Below are positions 1 to 13,171 of a DNA stretch of 64,000 nucleotides, piece after piece. This DNA comes from Lineus longissimus. Its lineage: Eukaryota; Nemertea; Pilidiophora; Heteronemertea; Lineidae. The DNA lies in NCBI RefSeq assembly GCF_910592395.1, contig NC_088313.1, positions 19,856,437 through 19,920,436 of the forward strand. Reading direction: 5' to 3'. A program made the position numbers and the translations under genes. Under the pieces are notes generated by a model. It searched no databases, was not told where the DNA came from, and was given only the letters and a program-made list of their open reading frames with translations. Each line of letters begins with the position of its first letter. Within the stretch, counting starts at the first letter, position 1.

Positions 1-1141
1 CGGACATCGAAAACGTTGAGCAGAGATAGGCAATTCTGTCCAAAAGTGTCTAAAATCTTCATGCCACCTCTGCCCCCCCCCCACCATCCTGTCTGATAAT
101 AGGCTTCTAATCTATTTGATGAACACCTCAAGTCACCTTGCATCATTTTAAACCAATTTCTAAGAGCGTCCCTTCGGGAGGCAACTCTGCTTGATCACTT
201 CCATTGATTGAGGTGTTTGCCTTTGGGAATGAAATCTATTGAAGGGAATAACAAGATTGCTTAGGGATCATACCCACCATAGCAATCAAGTATTCGCTGT
301 CTGCCCTGGGTGTCCCCGTCTGGTAGAGGTCCCATGTCTTTTGACCAATTTCTAAAGTGCATTCAGTTTGGTCGGAGTCAAGTAATTTCACTCAGGCAAG
401 TTGGGGTGAAACTTGTTTGGCAAGGAAAACTTTCATTCTTTTGTCCGAAACTTCGCCATATTCTCAACACTGGAAATGCACTTTATAGCATCTTGGTACC
501 GCGGGACGAGTGTCAAGCCTGATACCAAACCTCAGTGGAACAGATGCCTCGCTTTATGCGAGCTTGAACGCGCCCTTTATAGCCGGTGTTGTATGATTCA
601 TCCTATACTGACATGACACTTTGACAGACTGGATCAAATCACGAAACGATCACTCTCTGAGCTAGTAGCTCAATAAAGAACCACAGTATCTTTCTCAGTC
701 ATGTCCTATAATTTGGTTAATAGATTTGCCATTTTCTCTTCCTTTACTCCCTGCCTTTACTCTATTGGTATTGGCAGTTTTATCAGCTATTTCAGTCCTG
801 GGAAAAACTCAAATGTTCAACTCGCTCTGTTTTCGTCTCTGAGGTAAAGAACTCTGCACGGAGTTTTTGTACCCATTAGGTTATTATGCTGCACCAGATA
901 TAGAAATTTCTAAGAAAAATGCCATTTTTTGCTTGGGGTGTATCTGCTGGCAAGACGTTTGAAAAACACTTTTGAGCAGATTTCTCATTTTTTCAATTCT
1001 TAGGAGCTGTGAAAATGAAATAATAACTCTCTTCTTTCTGATCGTAGACGAAAGAAGATCTCCGTGAGTGGGTGTGTTCTAAATATAAAGCATAAGCCAT
1101 ACATTTGGCATCATCACTAACGCCTCTATTGCCTTTTTCAG
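1..1141 (+). other. Intron of the STK10/SLK-like gene
   Basis: This stretch lies upstream of the first exon I can read and I take it as intron, because the first visible exon opens in mid-protein after a good acceptor. The 5' exons with the kinase domain must lie off the left edge. A C-rich tract near 74-82 and a 16-nt exon-like segment at 1048-1063 are the only notable contents; short open frames around 310-616 look like noise. Confidence 0.6.
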
Positions 1142-4100
1142 AAAGCAAGATCTCCGTGAACTGAAGGTGCTACAGAAACAAGAAAACAAGGCGTATCAAG
1201 ACCTGGTGTTAAAGGCGCAGTACATGCGCCAGCAGGAAGAGCGGCGCTATGACTTGGAAATGCAGGTTCGATATTGATATTACCCAATGAAAAACACCAA
1301 TCTCCTGTAGAGTAAACTGGTGTCCTAATCCACTTGGGTTAAGTCGATCACCGGGGGAGAGAAATAGGTTAATAATTGACAGCTTTGCCACCAGATTTCC
1401 ATTCCCCGGGCCACATCGCACCTTTTATACACTCAGCAAAACTGACAGCGCGTCGAGCATGATTGCATGCATCTCCGATACCACTCTCCGTGGAGAGAAA
1501 TATCAGCGGGAAGAATCACTGATGCAAACATCTCCGCCATGGAGACTGAGATCCCCTGTTATGGCGCGATAGAGCAGTGAGGAGAGATACAAAGGAATCG
1601 GAGATTGATGCTGTTTGATGCACAAGGAATGCAATAAAGATCATACAACTATATCATATACATGTACGTCATGGTGTATGTTAAAGGAGGTTCCACTCAA
1701 AGGTTTTAGTGTTTCATGCTGTAATGTATCCCTTCTTTCCATGACAGGCATTGCTGCGTAGCTTTGAAGCAGATATCGAGGCATTGAATAAACAGCAGAA
1801 ACAACAAGTCGAGAAAGCCGAGATCACGCAGGGTCTTGACTTGAAGTTGGCTTCCAAGAAAATCAAACAGGACCAGGACCGGGAGGTGCGCATGTTCCAC
1901 GAGACGCTGAAACAGGAGCAGAAGCTTCTGAAACAAGAGGTGGACATGATGCCAAAGGACCAGCGGAAGGATGTGCTACGTAGGCGGCGAGAGGAGAAGG
2001 ATATCGAACACCAAGAGAGGGTAGGTAGCTCATTATCTCCTCGATGGAAGCAACTTTTCAGAATGTTCATCCTCTGAGCACGTTTTACTAGACTGTGTAA
2101 AAGCCTAACCATTTGGTAGTTATTCAAAACTAATAGTGTGCAATCTTTTTTGTGACACGCTGTATAGTTTCTTCAAAGGTACACTTGCCCTTTCGACTGA
2201 ACTAGCGTGAAATGTCACTTTGTGACTAATCTCGTTTGTGACAGCAAGAATAATGTGAATCATGACACGTCTGACTTACTAACTCCCATCTCTATTGGAT
2301 TTTGTTAGGAATAAGCAAGCAGATTGGTATCAGCTGAGATGGGTGTAGAAATCAGAGCTGATACATCTTTCCCCAATATGAAAAGTAGCTTAATCTCCTG
2401 TCAACAATTCCTTTGAGATGATGAGGAAAACCTGCTGTTGAGAACTGACTTTTCATGTCATCCAGGGTTGTCTGCTGATGTCAATGCTTCAAGTTTCTCT
2501 CATTTTCAGGAGCGACATTTCTTGGAACAACAACAAGAGTCGTTTGACAAGAAGATGAAGCGACTTTCTGATCAGCATCGGGAAAAGATCGCACTTCTGG
2601 AGAAACAGTTCTTGCAACAAAAACAACAATTGCTCAGAGGTAATTAGCGTATTCAGTAATTGATATAACATACATGAAAACCCAAAGCATTTTTTGATCA
2701 ACCTAAGTTTTATTGACTAAGTTATTGGTGGAGAAAACTGGCCTTTCATACCACTTTCCTTCAGCTGCTAAGGGCTCCACAGTGGCCCCAGCCAACACAA
2801 AACTGTGGCTCCCAAATAGGGTCAGATGACAGAAGCATTGCAAGCCACTGCTTCAGCTTGAAATGTCATGTTTGCCTCCATGTTGTTCTCAGTATTTCTG
2901 TGGGCAGAATCCCTGTCTTTGCTGATCCGCCTTGAATGATTTGTTTGTTTTTCAGCTCGTGAGGCGGCCATTTGGGAAATGGAGGAACGCCACCAGCATG
3001 AGAAGCATCAGCTTGCCAAGCGCCAGTTGAAGGACATGTTCTTCTTGAAGAGACATCAGATGTTGACTCGACATGATAAGGTAGTCATGAGCATGTTACA
3101 CTCTGACTGAGCCCTTAGAGATGGCTCATTTTTAGATTGAACCAGAAAACGTATAGTTAACCAAAATATACTTGTCACAATGTACCATCAGTAAGTGCTC
3201 ATCAATACAACGGATCATCAATCAAGTTTAGAGACGATAGATGATAGAGATAACTATACACTGCATCAAAACTAAATGTTTTTGTTTTCCTCCTCCAGGA
3301 ACTTGCTCAGATTAAACGAATCAACGGCAGGAAAGAGGAAGAGCTCCTCCGACGCCAGGCGATCGAGAAGAAACGTATGCCCAAGATCCAGAAGGGCGAG
3401 ATGAAGACCCGGGCACAGATCTTCAAGCAGAGTCTTCGCATCAGTATGGTGATCAACGCTGATGAGGAGAGGGATAAGATTCGACAGGTAGGGCACCTGT
3501 GATCGTGTTGTGATCTGGATGTGGTGATTACAGTAGCTGTTGTAAAGCACTTTTAAACTGAGAGGAGTGTGTCTCAAAGCACTTTGTAACAGCAGCCACA
3601 TGATTTTGCTCAAACACGGTACAATTTGAAATTACTTGTTTTAGCAGGCTTGTCACCAGGCAGTGGAGATGGCATCACTTCTTATCCCACTGCAGAGATG
3701 ATAATGACAAAAGCTTTTCACTCTGAAGAAACAGACAGTATTTTTCTAACTGATCGGACCCATATTTCTACCTTTACCTTTTTGTTGACGTCTGCTTCCC
3801 ATTTTCTCATTGACGTCTGCTTCCCTTTGCCTCATTGACATCTGCATCCCATTTTCTCATTGACATCTGCTTCCCTTTCAGTTTGAAGAGAATGAGAAGA
3901 AGCGTGTGAAAGCTGAGCAGCTTCGCCAGGAGCTCAAACACAAGAAGCAGTGGGACGAACTCACAAACAAAAATATGACGCAACTTCGAGAGTTGGAGCA
4001 GCTTCAGGCTGAGAAGAGGAAAATGCTCATGGAGCAAGAAACCCAGAAAATCCAGGAATTGGATGATCATTATGAGAATGAGCTGGTCGAGTGGCGATCA

Positions 4101-5922
4101 AAGCTTCAGCCAAGGAAGCAGGTATGTTCTGAAGCCTTTATTTCATATAAGATGGTGATTTTTAACCTATCATTTACTCTATGATCGATCCCCTTTCCTG
4201 GTTCTCGGCATTATTTGCACTTTCCCCAGCACCAGTTGCCAACTTCTGTGATTTGTCAAGGAACCTGCTTTGCGTTCTTCTCAGGAAGTTTCTGCCTCAG
4301 TCCTCAATGTGAATGCATGGACTATGTAGTTTGATCCCTTATAATCCTCCAGTGATTGTTTATCATGTGTGCCAAATGACACAGAAGGTTTTGGCTGGTA
4401 CAAAATCAGCCTAAAATAGTTTGTTTTCAATTTGATTGGTTGACCAAAAGATAAAAGAGCATTTAAACTTGTTTTCTTTTCGAGGGCAACTTTCAGCATC
4501 CTTTCACATCCTATCTCGCACTTGATCATGAATTGGATATACTGTGTGGACGCTATTTAGCCAGTTGAAGGGTGTTCCAAAACCTGCTAAATATCATCTT
4601 CACAATATATCTGTTGAGGGACAGACTAGTTCAACGATAGTCTGTTAGAGTCCAAAACTGCCCAATCAGTTTGATGATCGAGTGTTACTGTCCTGTGTTT
4701 CAGAAACTTGAGAACGCCCTGGTGTCCAACAGTGATATAGATAAATTCCTCCACTCGGACAACACCGACGCATTGACTAGCCAGTCTAAATTCTATGTTG
4801 CGCACAGATGATGTATATATCTCATACATTATTCTTCAGAAATAGATATTGCTGTCCTTAATAGCTTTATCACTTTCAGCAGACTGTTCATACCTAAATC
4901 CCTTTGTAATAGTTCTTCAGCTTCTAGCTTGATTGCATAAAACACGTGTATATTCTCCCATCGGTGATTCCTCTGTGAGAGCACCAGAAAATGTTGCAAA
5001 GTGGCTCAATTTCGTTATGAACAGCTGTAATGTAGATAAGCTTTTCTCTTTGTGCAATACCTTGCCTCATGCTGCACATATAAATTGGTATCGATTGACG
5101 AGCTTTTGCTTTGTGAAAACTGCATTGGGCTTGGTGACCATGATTGTGTCAGCAGATTGCAGTTTAAAGTTGTAAATCAGCACTGGAAAACAACACTGAC
5201 AATCTACGTCACTGCATAACCACAATGTTGACAAATATCGGATACTTGCATAACCATTAAAAGCTTGGTGGTGGGGTATGTAAACTAGAATTCATGGTAA
5301 CCCTTGATGCATTGCTGACACACAATAGTATTGACTCTAGAGGCACCATCTAATAAACTCATTTTAACTTTCACCATAAACTTTTTAAACTTAATTTTAA
5401 AACATATTGATTAATAGCCGGGCTCGAGGCTGAGAAGAACACACTTTGTATTGTTCTGATCAACAAGTTTATAAAATAAGAAAAATTTTGAAATCACACA
5501 TTGATTGAGGGAGTAAGTGAGGACACCAGGGCTGTTTCCAAAGTTTAGGTTTAGAAATAATTTTAGAAATCTTGCCATAGATGTTTATTTCTCTTTCATA
5601 AGTCATAAGGGATTAAACTGTTCTCCATGATAACTCAAGTGTGTTACATGTCGCCTAATCATACTTGATTATTTGATGTCTGTACTGAGAACAATGTGAT
5701 AAATGTTCAGTCTACAGTCACATGACCCAGTCTAGCCAATGAGATCCTGACTTTACCTCTCCTATCTTTCAGCAACTGGAGGAAGAATTTGCGCGGCAGA
5801 GAGAAAAGCAGGAAAAATTTTACGGCGGAACGATACCTAACGGTGGTGCCGCAAATCTTACGCCGAATGAAATGCGACGATTGAATTCAACCAGTGGTTC
5901 TCGAGCATCTACCGTGCTATGA
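1142..5922 (+). CDS. STK10: STK10/SLK-family Ste20 kinase, C-terminal coiled-coil exons (5' partial)
   Basis: C-terminal part of a germinal-centre-type Ste20 kinase (STK10/LOK or SLK; the invertebrate gene is probably their single ancestor). Exons: 1142-1265, 1748-2020, 2510-2639, 2956-3080, 3299-3487, 3882-4121 and 5773-5922; phases agree at every junction and the frame closes at TGA 5920-5922. The product is almost entirely charged coiled coil and follows human STK10 along its polo-kinase-kinase region: landmarks are KQQVEK in exon 2, AAIWEMEE in exon 4, LPKIQ-like [14 protein letters not shown] in exon 5 and [10 protein letters not shown] in exon 6. In vertebrates these kinases phosphorylate ERM proteins and PLK1, and this tail mediates membrane association and dimerisation (family knowledge). 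The kinase domain is outside the window. The last exon, after a 1.65-kb intron, ends in a short Ser/Thr-rich tail ending TVL. The family assignment is firm; STK10 versus SLK is not resolved. Confidence 0.9.
3793..3881 (+). repeat. Short tandem repeat forming the acceptor tract of an STK10 intron
   Basis: Four copies of a roughly 24-bp unit (core TTGACRTCTGCWTCCC followed by a TTTTCTCA or TTTGCCTCA stretch) run straight into the 3' splice site at 3880-3881. Each unit brings its own pyrimidine run; only the last is followed by the AG used for the 3882 exon. Confidence 0.75.
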
Positions 5923-8900
5923 TAACATTAACCTTACATTGGTGCCACTTTCAGACTATGAATTGGATTCATCTACACAAGACGTTTCATATGTTATCTG
6001 TGAAAATTTGCAATTTTCGTGGATTTTGACATGTGATTATAATCAGTTTGCGTGGACTCGTAGCGGGGTATACAATTGTATGGTTCAAGGCTAGGGGACT
6101 AGTCTTGGAGGAACAAGGACCAGGGGTTTTGTATGAGATTTCAATGAGGACTTCTGGAGCCCGAAGAAGAACCTTGATTTCAAGGCGTACCTTGTGATAA
6201 TGCTGAATGCTGACAATGGTGAAATGTTTTTTTCAAAGTGGTGCATTATCACTACAAAAGTTGGATAAATCTTAACACAATTCGAAAGAAAGTTAATTGC
6301 ATGATCATCACCAATGTCATGACTTTCTCAGTTTTGTGAGAAAGTTTGCTTGAGAAAAATATTTCATCGAAGGACATTTCACAATTGGCAGTAGCTACCT
6401 TAACAATCATAAATTCTAATAAATCATTCATACAATTTTAATATTAGGTATTTATTGAGTCTGGGGACCACTTTGAGTGCCCGGCAAACTGTCTTAACTA
6501 ATGCATGTAAATAGCTGAAACTATATAAAACACAAGTATTGTGGAACTAATAGTAATAGCTTTGATTTGTGTCCGCAATTATGTGGTTACAGATTTATGT
6601 ATCAATTTAATTGATTGTATAGAATATTTCATTCTAATTGAACCGAGTCTTGTGTACATTTGGCGATCAGGGTTTCTATCAGCAGGTGTGGAGGAGAACA
6701 ATTCCCGCTACAAATTTGGCGACTCTTGTCCCAGTGCGGGGAAAATTTTCCTTCCCGACCTTCTGGTTGTGACATTGTCCTCGAAGGACACCACGAATTC
6801 AAACACCACAGCTTCTCTCTGTCTGCGTCAAGTCATTAGCTCACCTAAGCCAGTCACCTGGTGGGAAAAAAACATGTATGCATGATTTTTTCCTAGCTGC
6901 CTTTTTTCACCATTTGTCCAACGTGTATATTGCTGATGGAAACCCTGTTCATCTGTTAGAGTTCTTGTTCATGTGAGAAGCACCGATATATTTTGCTCCA
7001 AACGTCTGGTACAGTTCTTGTATCATGTTTTCTTTTGCGTCAATCAAGGTACCGTCTTTGTATCAAAATAGATCAAAAGGTGGGTTCAGTTGGTGTCTTC
7101 ATTGCTCTGTATTCCAATCTACTTACTCTTTATGATTAAATTTCAAGGACGTGGGGGGATTGTGGTGATCACCACAGCTTTATTTTGAATGACCTCAGAA
7201 TGTTTAGAGAAGATTTTTCGTACAGAAGGAAAAATGAGAATTGCAGTCTATTTTGAGCATAATAATATATTCACGAGATTATATAAAATTGTTCACTATC
7301 ATTACCAGGAACTCCTTTTCTAAAGAGAATGTATAACTGTTCTTGGTCAGGTTATTGTAAAGATTAATGCACACCACGAAACAATTCACTTACTCAAATT
7401 CAAGCCTTCTGACTTTTCCGTATCATTTGTTTGTTGATACCTTAAGTAAGCAATCATTGTGTTGGTGATTCAATCATCCGAGATGTTATCAATATGTCTT
7501 GATAGTTGTCTTGTAATTTCATGATCACTACCATCATGCAAGTGCTTTTGTGGTGTTCAGAAGATTTATTGCAATTCATTCCAATAGAGTGGTTGTTCAG
7601 AGAGGGTGGTGACCTTAAACTGGTAAATAGGGACAAGACCTTTGACCTTATAGAAGATGGCTGTGACCTTGACCCCATTAAATTCATCCTTCAGTGGTAG
7701 TTATATTCGAGAATTTAACTCTTGGTCATTTGTGATTGCCATAGATGTCCGCTCAATTTACCGAGAGCAAATTGTGAATTGTTGACGTGTAAATATTTTG
7801 AAGTATTCAGTATTGATGATCCCACCTTTTAGTTGTGATTCTGCCATTCCTGATTATATTGTCATAGTCGTTATGATGATGATTGAAGTTAACATACTGG
7901 TTACAGGCAACAATAGACTGAATGGGGTAAAGAGGACTTATTATGCCTCATTCTAGCCACAAAAGATTTCAGCAAACCATTATTGCCGTAACCTGTATAT
8001 TCAGTGATATGTTGATTGGTCAGTCTTACTTCAAGTAGTATGCTGGTCACCCAATCAAATATCACTCGCTAACGCTTGATGTTTTCAAAAGATGTTGCTC
8101 AGAGAACCAATTTCTGAAGAAGCTTTCGTAATGCACTAAAAAATGTGGCTTGCTTTGAGAAGTTTATACCGAGATCAAAATGACCAGATTCATCTTCAAG
8201 CTATTGCTACCTGGTATGATAGATTGTGTAATTTGCTCAGAGTCAGCCTGGCTCTTGCTTCATAACTAAGATTACGTTTTCCTTGATTGAAAATCTCAAA
8301 CTCTGTCAACAATAGAAAGCTTAATCTCAATGCTTTATTAGACCTTAGACTGTTGCCGTGCATGGTTGATTATGTCACATTCTGAGATGTTTATACCACC
8401 CCTGATCGGGTGAAGCATCTGAGGGTGGCTTCGGTCTCTTTTTGCGCTCTTTTCATATGTTTGTTCCGTGTTTCAGTACTTGTCCATTCCCTGTCCAACC
8501 GGTGGTCGTTCTGTCCTGTCATGAGTTGTTCACTTGCTGCAATATCTAATTAATGTATGATTATGTTAGGACATCTTTCATGAAAAATTATTCCAAGCAA
8601 AAACGTGTTGTGGCACAAGCAAAAGCAATATACCTGAACAGCGTAGCCCTTTAGAATCATTTGAAACTTCATGTGCTCCATGGTATCAAGAACCCTTTTG
8701 TTGATGTGAAGTGATGGTCCTATTTTACTGTGTGTTGCTTGTCTGAATGATAGATTTTGAAGCAATGGAGTTTAAAGGGTGTTATTTCTCTATACCAATA
8801 AGTATTTATATGCAAGGAGAGAAAAACATAATCTGGACCTACATGTATGATGTTAGGCACTTTCTTGATGGACAAGCTCTCACTGCGTCTATAAGTGTTC

Positions 8901-9070
8901 ATTGTCTTCTGTGCATGAGCTCTGTTCATACTTACTCTTGGTCAGCCTTTCCTTTGTCGTTCTCTCATCCTAAATCCACAATGATAGATATACCTTACAA
9001 TATTGTAATTATGTTGTAAAATGCAAAGCGATAGAATTTAAAAATAAACGAAAATAATTATATGAAATTC
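5923..9070 (+). other. Probable long 3' UTR of the STK10-like gene, with AATAAA at 9043-9048
   Basis: No conserved coding sequence is visible for about 3.1 kb after the stop codon. The stretch is AT-rich, and the first canonical polyadenylation signal in a good context is AATAAA at 9043-9048, followed by a GT-rich stretch near 9073. I infer a long 3' UTR, but earlier AATAAA-type signals (for example 6418-6423) could give shorter transcripts. Confidence 0.45.
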
Positions 9071-12000
9071 CAGAGTGTGTTATTTATTTTGCACAACACC
9101 AGGTCTGTCAGTGGCTAGCATACTATTCAGTCTGGCTTCCAAGTCCAAACAAGGAAACCTGGAGCATCACTGGACAAGGTATAGTTGAGACAGAAGTCAC
9201 AATCACCCAATAACTGTCCTTTACGTGTCCTTTGTCAATCTGTTATTGTGACTGTCTGTAGTGTGAAGTTAATACCTTTCTCTGTACCAAAAACACCGAG
9301 CCGACACAGGATTCTGTCTTAATTTGCTTTTATTCACGGTTTTCGCTGACAACTCTCGCTCGGTCAAATCTTTTCATTTCTAATGCAGATTCCACACCAA
9401 CCTTGTATCCCAAGACGGATTCTTCTCGCAACAACATTTCCAGTTCAAATGGTAACCCAGCCAATGTTGCAGCAAAGAACTGTGGTCCTTGGTAAATTTT
9501 GTTAACGGGCCATGGCTTGTCAGTAGAATGACGATGCCATACCAAATCTGAATGCCTTCATCTCCTTCCCTGTTAATGTGGGTTATCAGGTGGAGGGGCT
9601 GAAAAAGATAATGGTTCTCACTTAACTTTTGATTCTGAATGGTAAATTCTCCACGGCACTCGCGGCAATGGTAACCCCAAAGTTATGGGCCTGGCTGCCT
9701 TATTCTAATTATACAGCCCCAGTTCTTAGGCTCCGGATCCAGGTATGCATTGCCAGGAGCTCTGCAATCACTCTGGCAGGGTTGCTATGCCTAAAATAAG
9801 CTGAGGCAAATTTGTCTTGGGCAAGGGACAAATTGTTGTTGAGAGGCCTCTACCTCCACAGCACTTTTTTCAAGAAATGCTTTGGAGGCAAAATCCTGAA
9901 TTTCGAGGCCCGAAAACTAACAGTGAGTAGAAACATTGGCTTTCCACATCAAGTTCTTCTGCCAAAGATTAAGCTTTATAAAATCAGAAGAGTCATTTAA
10001 CACCAAGAATTTCAAGATTGAGGTCCAAGGCCAAGTTTTATGTTCAAAGGACACATATCGAACTCTGTGAATTAAGACAAAATTAAGAAGCAGTCATCCC
10101 TCCAGTCCACATACCAGAGTTTCTGGTTGTTTATGATCACAATGACAAGGATATTGTGGGTTCAACTCTCACATAATCTGCGCCACCTCATCTCGTTGTC
10201 CTTGAGCAAGGCACCTAATACTTCATTGTGTCGCCCAAAGATTGAGGACACTCAAAAATCTCTGTCAATGTAAACCTATGTCAACTCATCCTGATATTTT
10301 GATGAGGAGACCCAAGGCTTCCACTGATCAGCACATCTGGGAAATTTTTAACTATGGAAGCACAAAAAGGGCCTTGTCCAATCCCAGTTTGATTATGAAT
10401 CACTGTATGAAATATCAGGTGGGCCAAATTTGGTATTTATTGTAAATTGTCAGTCAGGTACTCATCTGGAAATACTGTTTTATTCAGTTGAGTGATCCCT
10501 TCTTGGCTTTGTTGCTCTCCAGGCTGGGAACCATCTTCCTCTAAGCAAAGCTTCCTCCGCAACTGTGCTTTCAGGCAACAATGGGCATCACCAATAAACT
10601 TGATCGTTTCATTGCTATAATCAAGAAGATGGAAGAATATTTACAATGGGTAGTCTTGTTTAATACATCCAAGACCTTTTCAACTTTTCCTTCGACCAAG
10701 CTCATTGCATGCTGAAGACTAGAGTGTCAGACATTTTTAAGAATAGCACAATACTCAACATCTTCATCTTGATCTTGGGTAGGTGGACATTGGGGACTTA
10801 GCCCTAAATCTTGTGAAAGTAAAAATCTGGTGAGGGGGGGCTGAGCATGGGGTCCCCCAGAAACATATGGGCCACATATTTTTTCCTGACATCTGGATTC
10901 CAATAAATACACTAGGCTGTAAAACCTTTGCCTATGCTGCTGCTGGAATATAGATGGTTCGCGAAAATATTAAATATCAGCCATTTTTTTCACAGGAACT
11001 TGAGGAAGCGTAAGTTTTACAACGACAATTGACATCACCCTTGTCGAAAGATTAATTCTTCTGAAAAGCTTTTAAAAGTGCGACCTCGAAAGAATTGTCT
11101 TCCTCTAAATAATAAGAAATATAGGCTTCCAAGTCTATTTCCACATGGATGGGCAGTATTTTAATGTGGATGGAGGGATAAGCTACAGAGCATCACAATG
11201 CACTGAACTGAATAGTGAATGCACTGAATGATGCACACATGATGCACATATGATGCACAGACATTCAAGTTTTTTAAGAGTTTTCAGCTGTGAATTTCAA
11301 ATGCCACACCTACATTCTCGCCTCAAAATCGACGAAAAACAGAATAGAAATACGAATGTTAACTGCTTACCAATGGTTATTCTGTGTGTTAATTCCTGAA
11401 TAGTTTACTTATCCAATTCGATCTACGATTTCCAGGAGGCGAGATGCCATTTCAGCCACAAGACGGCCACGAGAAAAACGAAACGTGTCACGGGATAAGC
11501 TCGCGAAAAACCGTTGTAAACGGCAGATTTCAACCTGAAAATCAAAAGGAACGACTTACAATGACGAAAAACAAGTTATATTTACTAGTTATCAAGTTTG
11601 GAGCTGTCAAACCAGGCTGATTTATGATCGAAAACGACCATGAAATCATCATCACTGTTGCGCGAAACAATGTATTCATCTATATCAAGAACTTGCCGTC
11701 GTTCGAAGTTACCGTTTTCAAAAATCCCTTGTATATGATATCGTACGAATACTTTTTCACAGTATTTGTTCCTATAGATGTAGAAATTCACAAAGAACCT
11801 CAAAATAAGTATTATTGGTGCTAATTCACAAGGATGATGAAGGATTTGATCGGTGTTTCGCGGCCGATTTTTGCTCTGAGCATGTGACGCGAACTGGCGC
11901 TTGCGCATTTCGAGAAAAAAACCTCACACTAACTTCTCCGACGGAAAAAATAGGGAACAAGTTGACTAAAATGAAAATGAATGGGCCTGTTATGGACACG

Positions 12001-13165
12001 AGATCATAAACAAGAATTCGGACATAAAACTTCTGTTATTTACCCGACAAAAACTGTCTTTGAGGACCAAAAATAATCACGAAATGTCAAAAGTTTCTGA
12101 AATGTATATCGTCTGCGTCCACGGCGTGCAGGAGTGCGGGCATCACGTGATAGCAATAACGCGATGTCATTGGTTGGAAACAACCAAATATGGTCCTCAA
12201 ATTTGGCGGGGTATTGGGTCCACAAACCAACCCTCAAAATGGCGTTTTTTTGCTTTACAAACCACGTATGGGTCCTGAAACTGACTATGAATTTAAGATT
12301 ATAATATCTCTGGCAAAGAACGCTGCAATGACCCTGTTTTTTTTGTTTTGTGAGAGTTCATTCACCCCTACCCCCCTCCCCCCCAAACCTCATTGGGCGG
12401 GTCCATTTTCCCTTTCCGTTGCAGATGCGAAAGCTATCAAATGGGATTAGGAGCCGTATCGGCTTTCCTTCGGCAGCAGATGGAAAAGCTATAAAATGGG
12501 ATAGGAGCCGTATCGGCGCCATTGTTTATATAGCACATCCAGAAAGAACATCTGCATCTAGGGGTTGTCAAGCGGGGTCGGGGTAGTGCGGTGCATAGGC
12601 CTACTCAGGGATTGTTTCATGATATCTTTTAAAGTCATTACATCAAAACCAGGCGAAAAGATATATAAATATATAAATACGCCGCCCTATTGAACGAAGG
12701 ACAAGAGAGGAAGACATTGTAACAATCTTACTCGTCCACAATTGTTCGGTACTGTCGCAACCTTACTGTCTCAGAAAAGAAGGAGACTGACATGGAGACA
12801 TTTTCACAACCTACCTCTTTCAGAATTGTAAGACATGCGATTGAAATCTGCGCCTTCGCCTTGCAATAACAGAATAAGGTTTGTGTAGACTACAAAGGAT
12901 CATGACCAGAAACAAAAATACATCGTCACAACCGAGCTTTCCAGTGTATACTGTTGCCTTCCTATACAGAATGTCTCTGAAAAGGATCTGCTGGTTGGCA
13001 TACCGTTGCAATCGTTTGATGTTTCTCTCTACTTATTCTTGCAGTCTTAGACTGTCTCGTCCCGAATAAGCCCTATCTCGTCAGGCTCATGAGCTGCCAT
13101 TATCTTTTGCCGTATAGTCCAGAAAATATATCCATAGTGCCTTGTTCAAGTTCTGATGTTCAAAC
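9071..13165. other. Gene-poor intergenic DNA
   Basis: I see no recognisable gene here. Minor contents: a minus-strand open stretch 9545-9330 of unknown status; a B-box-like sequence near 10159-10175 followed by CCTTGAGCAAGGCAC, typical of tRNA-derived SINEs; a stretch from about 11,400 to 12,250 with more CpG and an inverted CCAAT box at 12168-12176, which might be promoter-like; and a 54-bp direct duplication (12431-12484 and 12485-12521). Confidence 0.5.
10120..10245 (+). repeat. tRNA-derived SINE-like fragment
   Basis: A B-box-like GGGTTCAACTCTCAC is followed about 35 bp later by TTGTCCTTGAGCAAGGCAC, a combination common in tRNA-derived SINEs of marine animals. No A box or clear ends can be seen, so this is only a fragment by motif resemblance. 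Confidence 0.35.
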
Positions 13166-13171
13166 AAGAAT

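Noticed and set aside
9330-9545. Minus-strand 71-codon open stretch with protein-like composition
   Set aside because: There is a stop just upstream, no convincing acceptor or partner exons, and no family resemblance; AATAAA overlaps its stop, which is curious but not enough.
10996-11009. Possible 14-nt microexon (TTTTTTTCACAG, GAACTTGAGGAAGC, GTAAGT)
   Set aside because: Strong splice signals on both sides, but no gene is recognised on this strand here and a 14-nt exon cannot be supported without neighbours.
11585-11908. Minus-strand 107-codon open frame
   Set aside because: Another open frame covers the same place on the other strand, no splice or homology support; probably stop-poor CpG-richer DNA.
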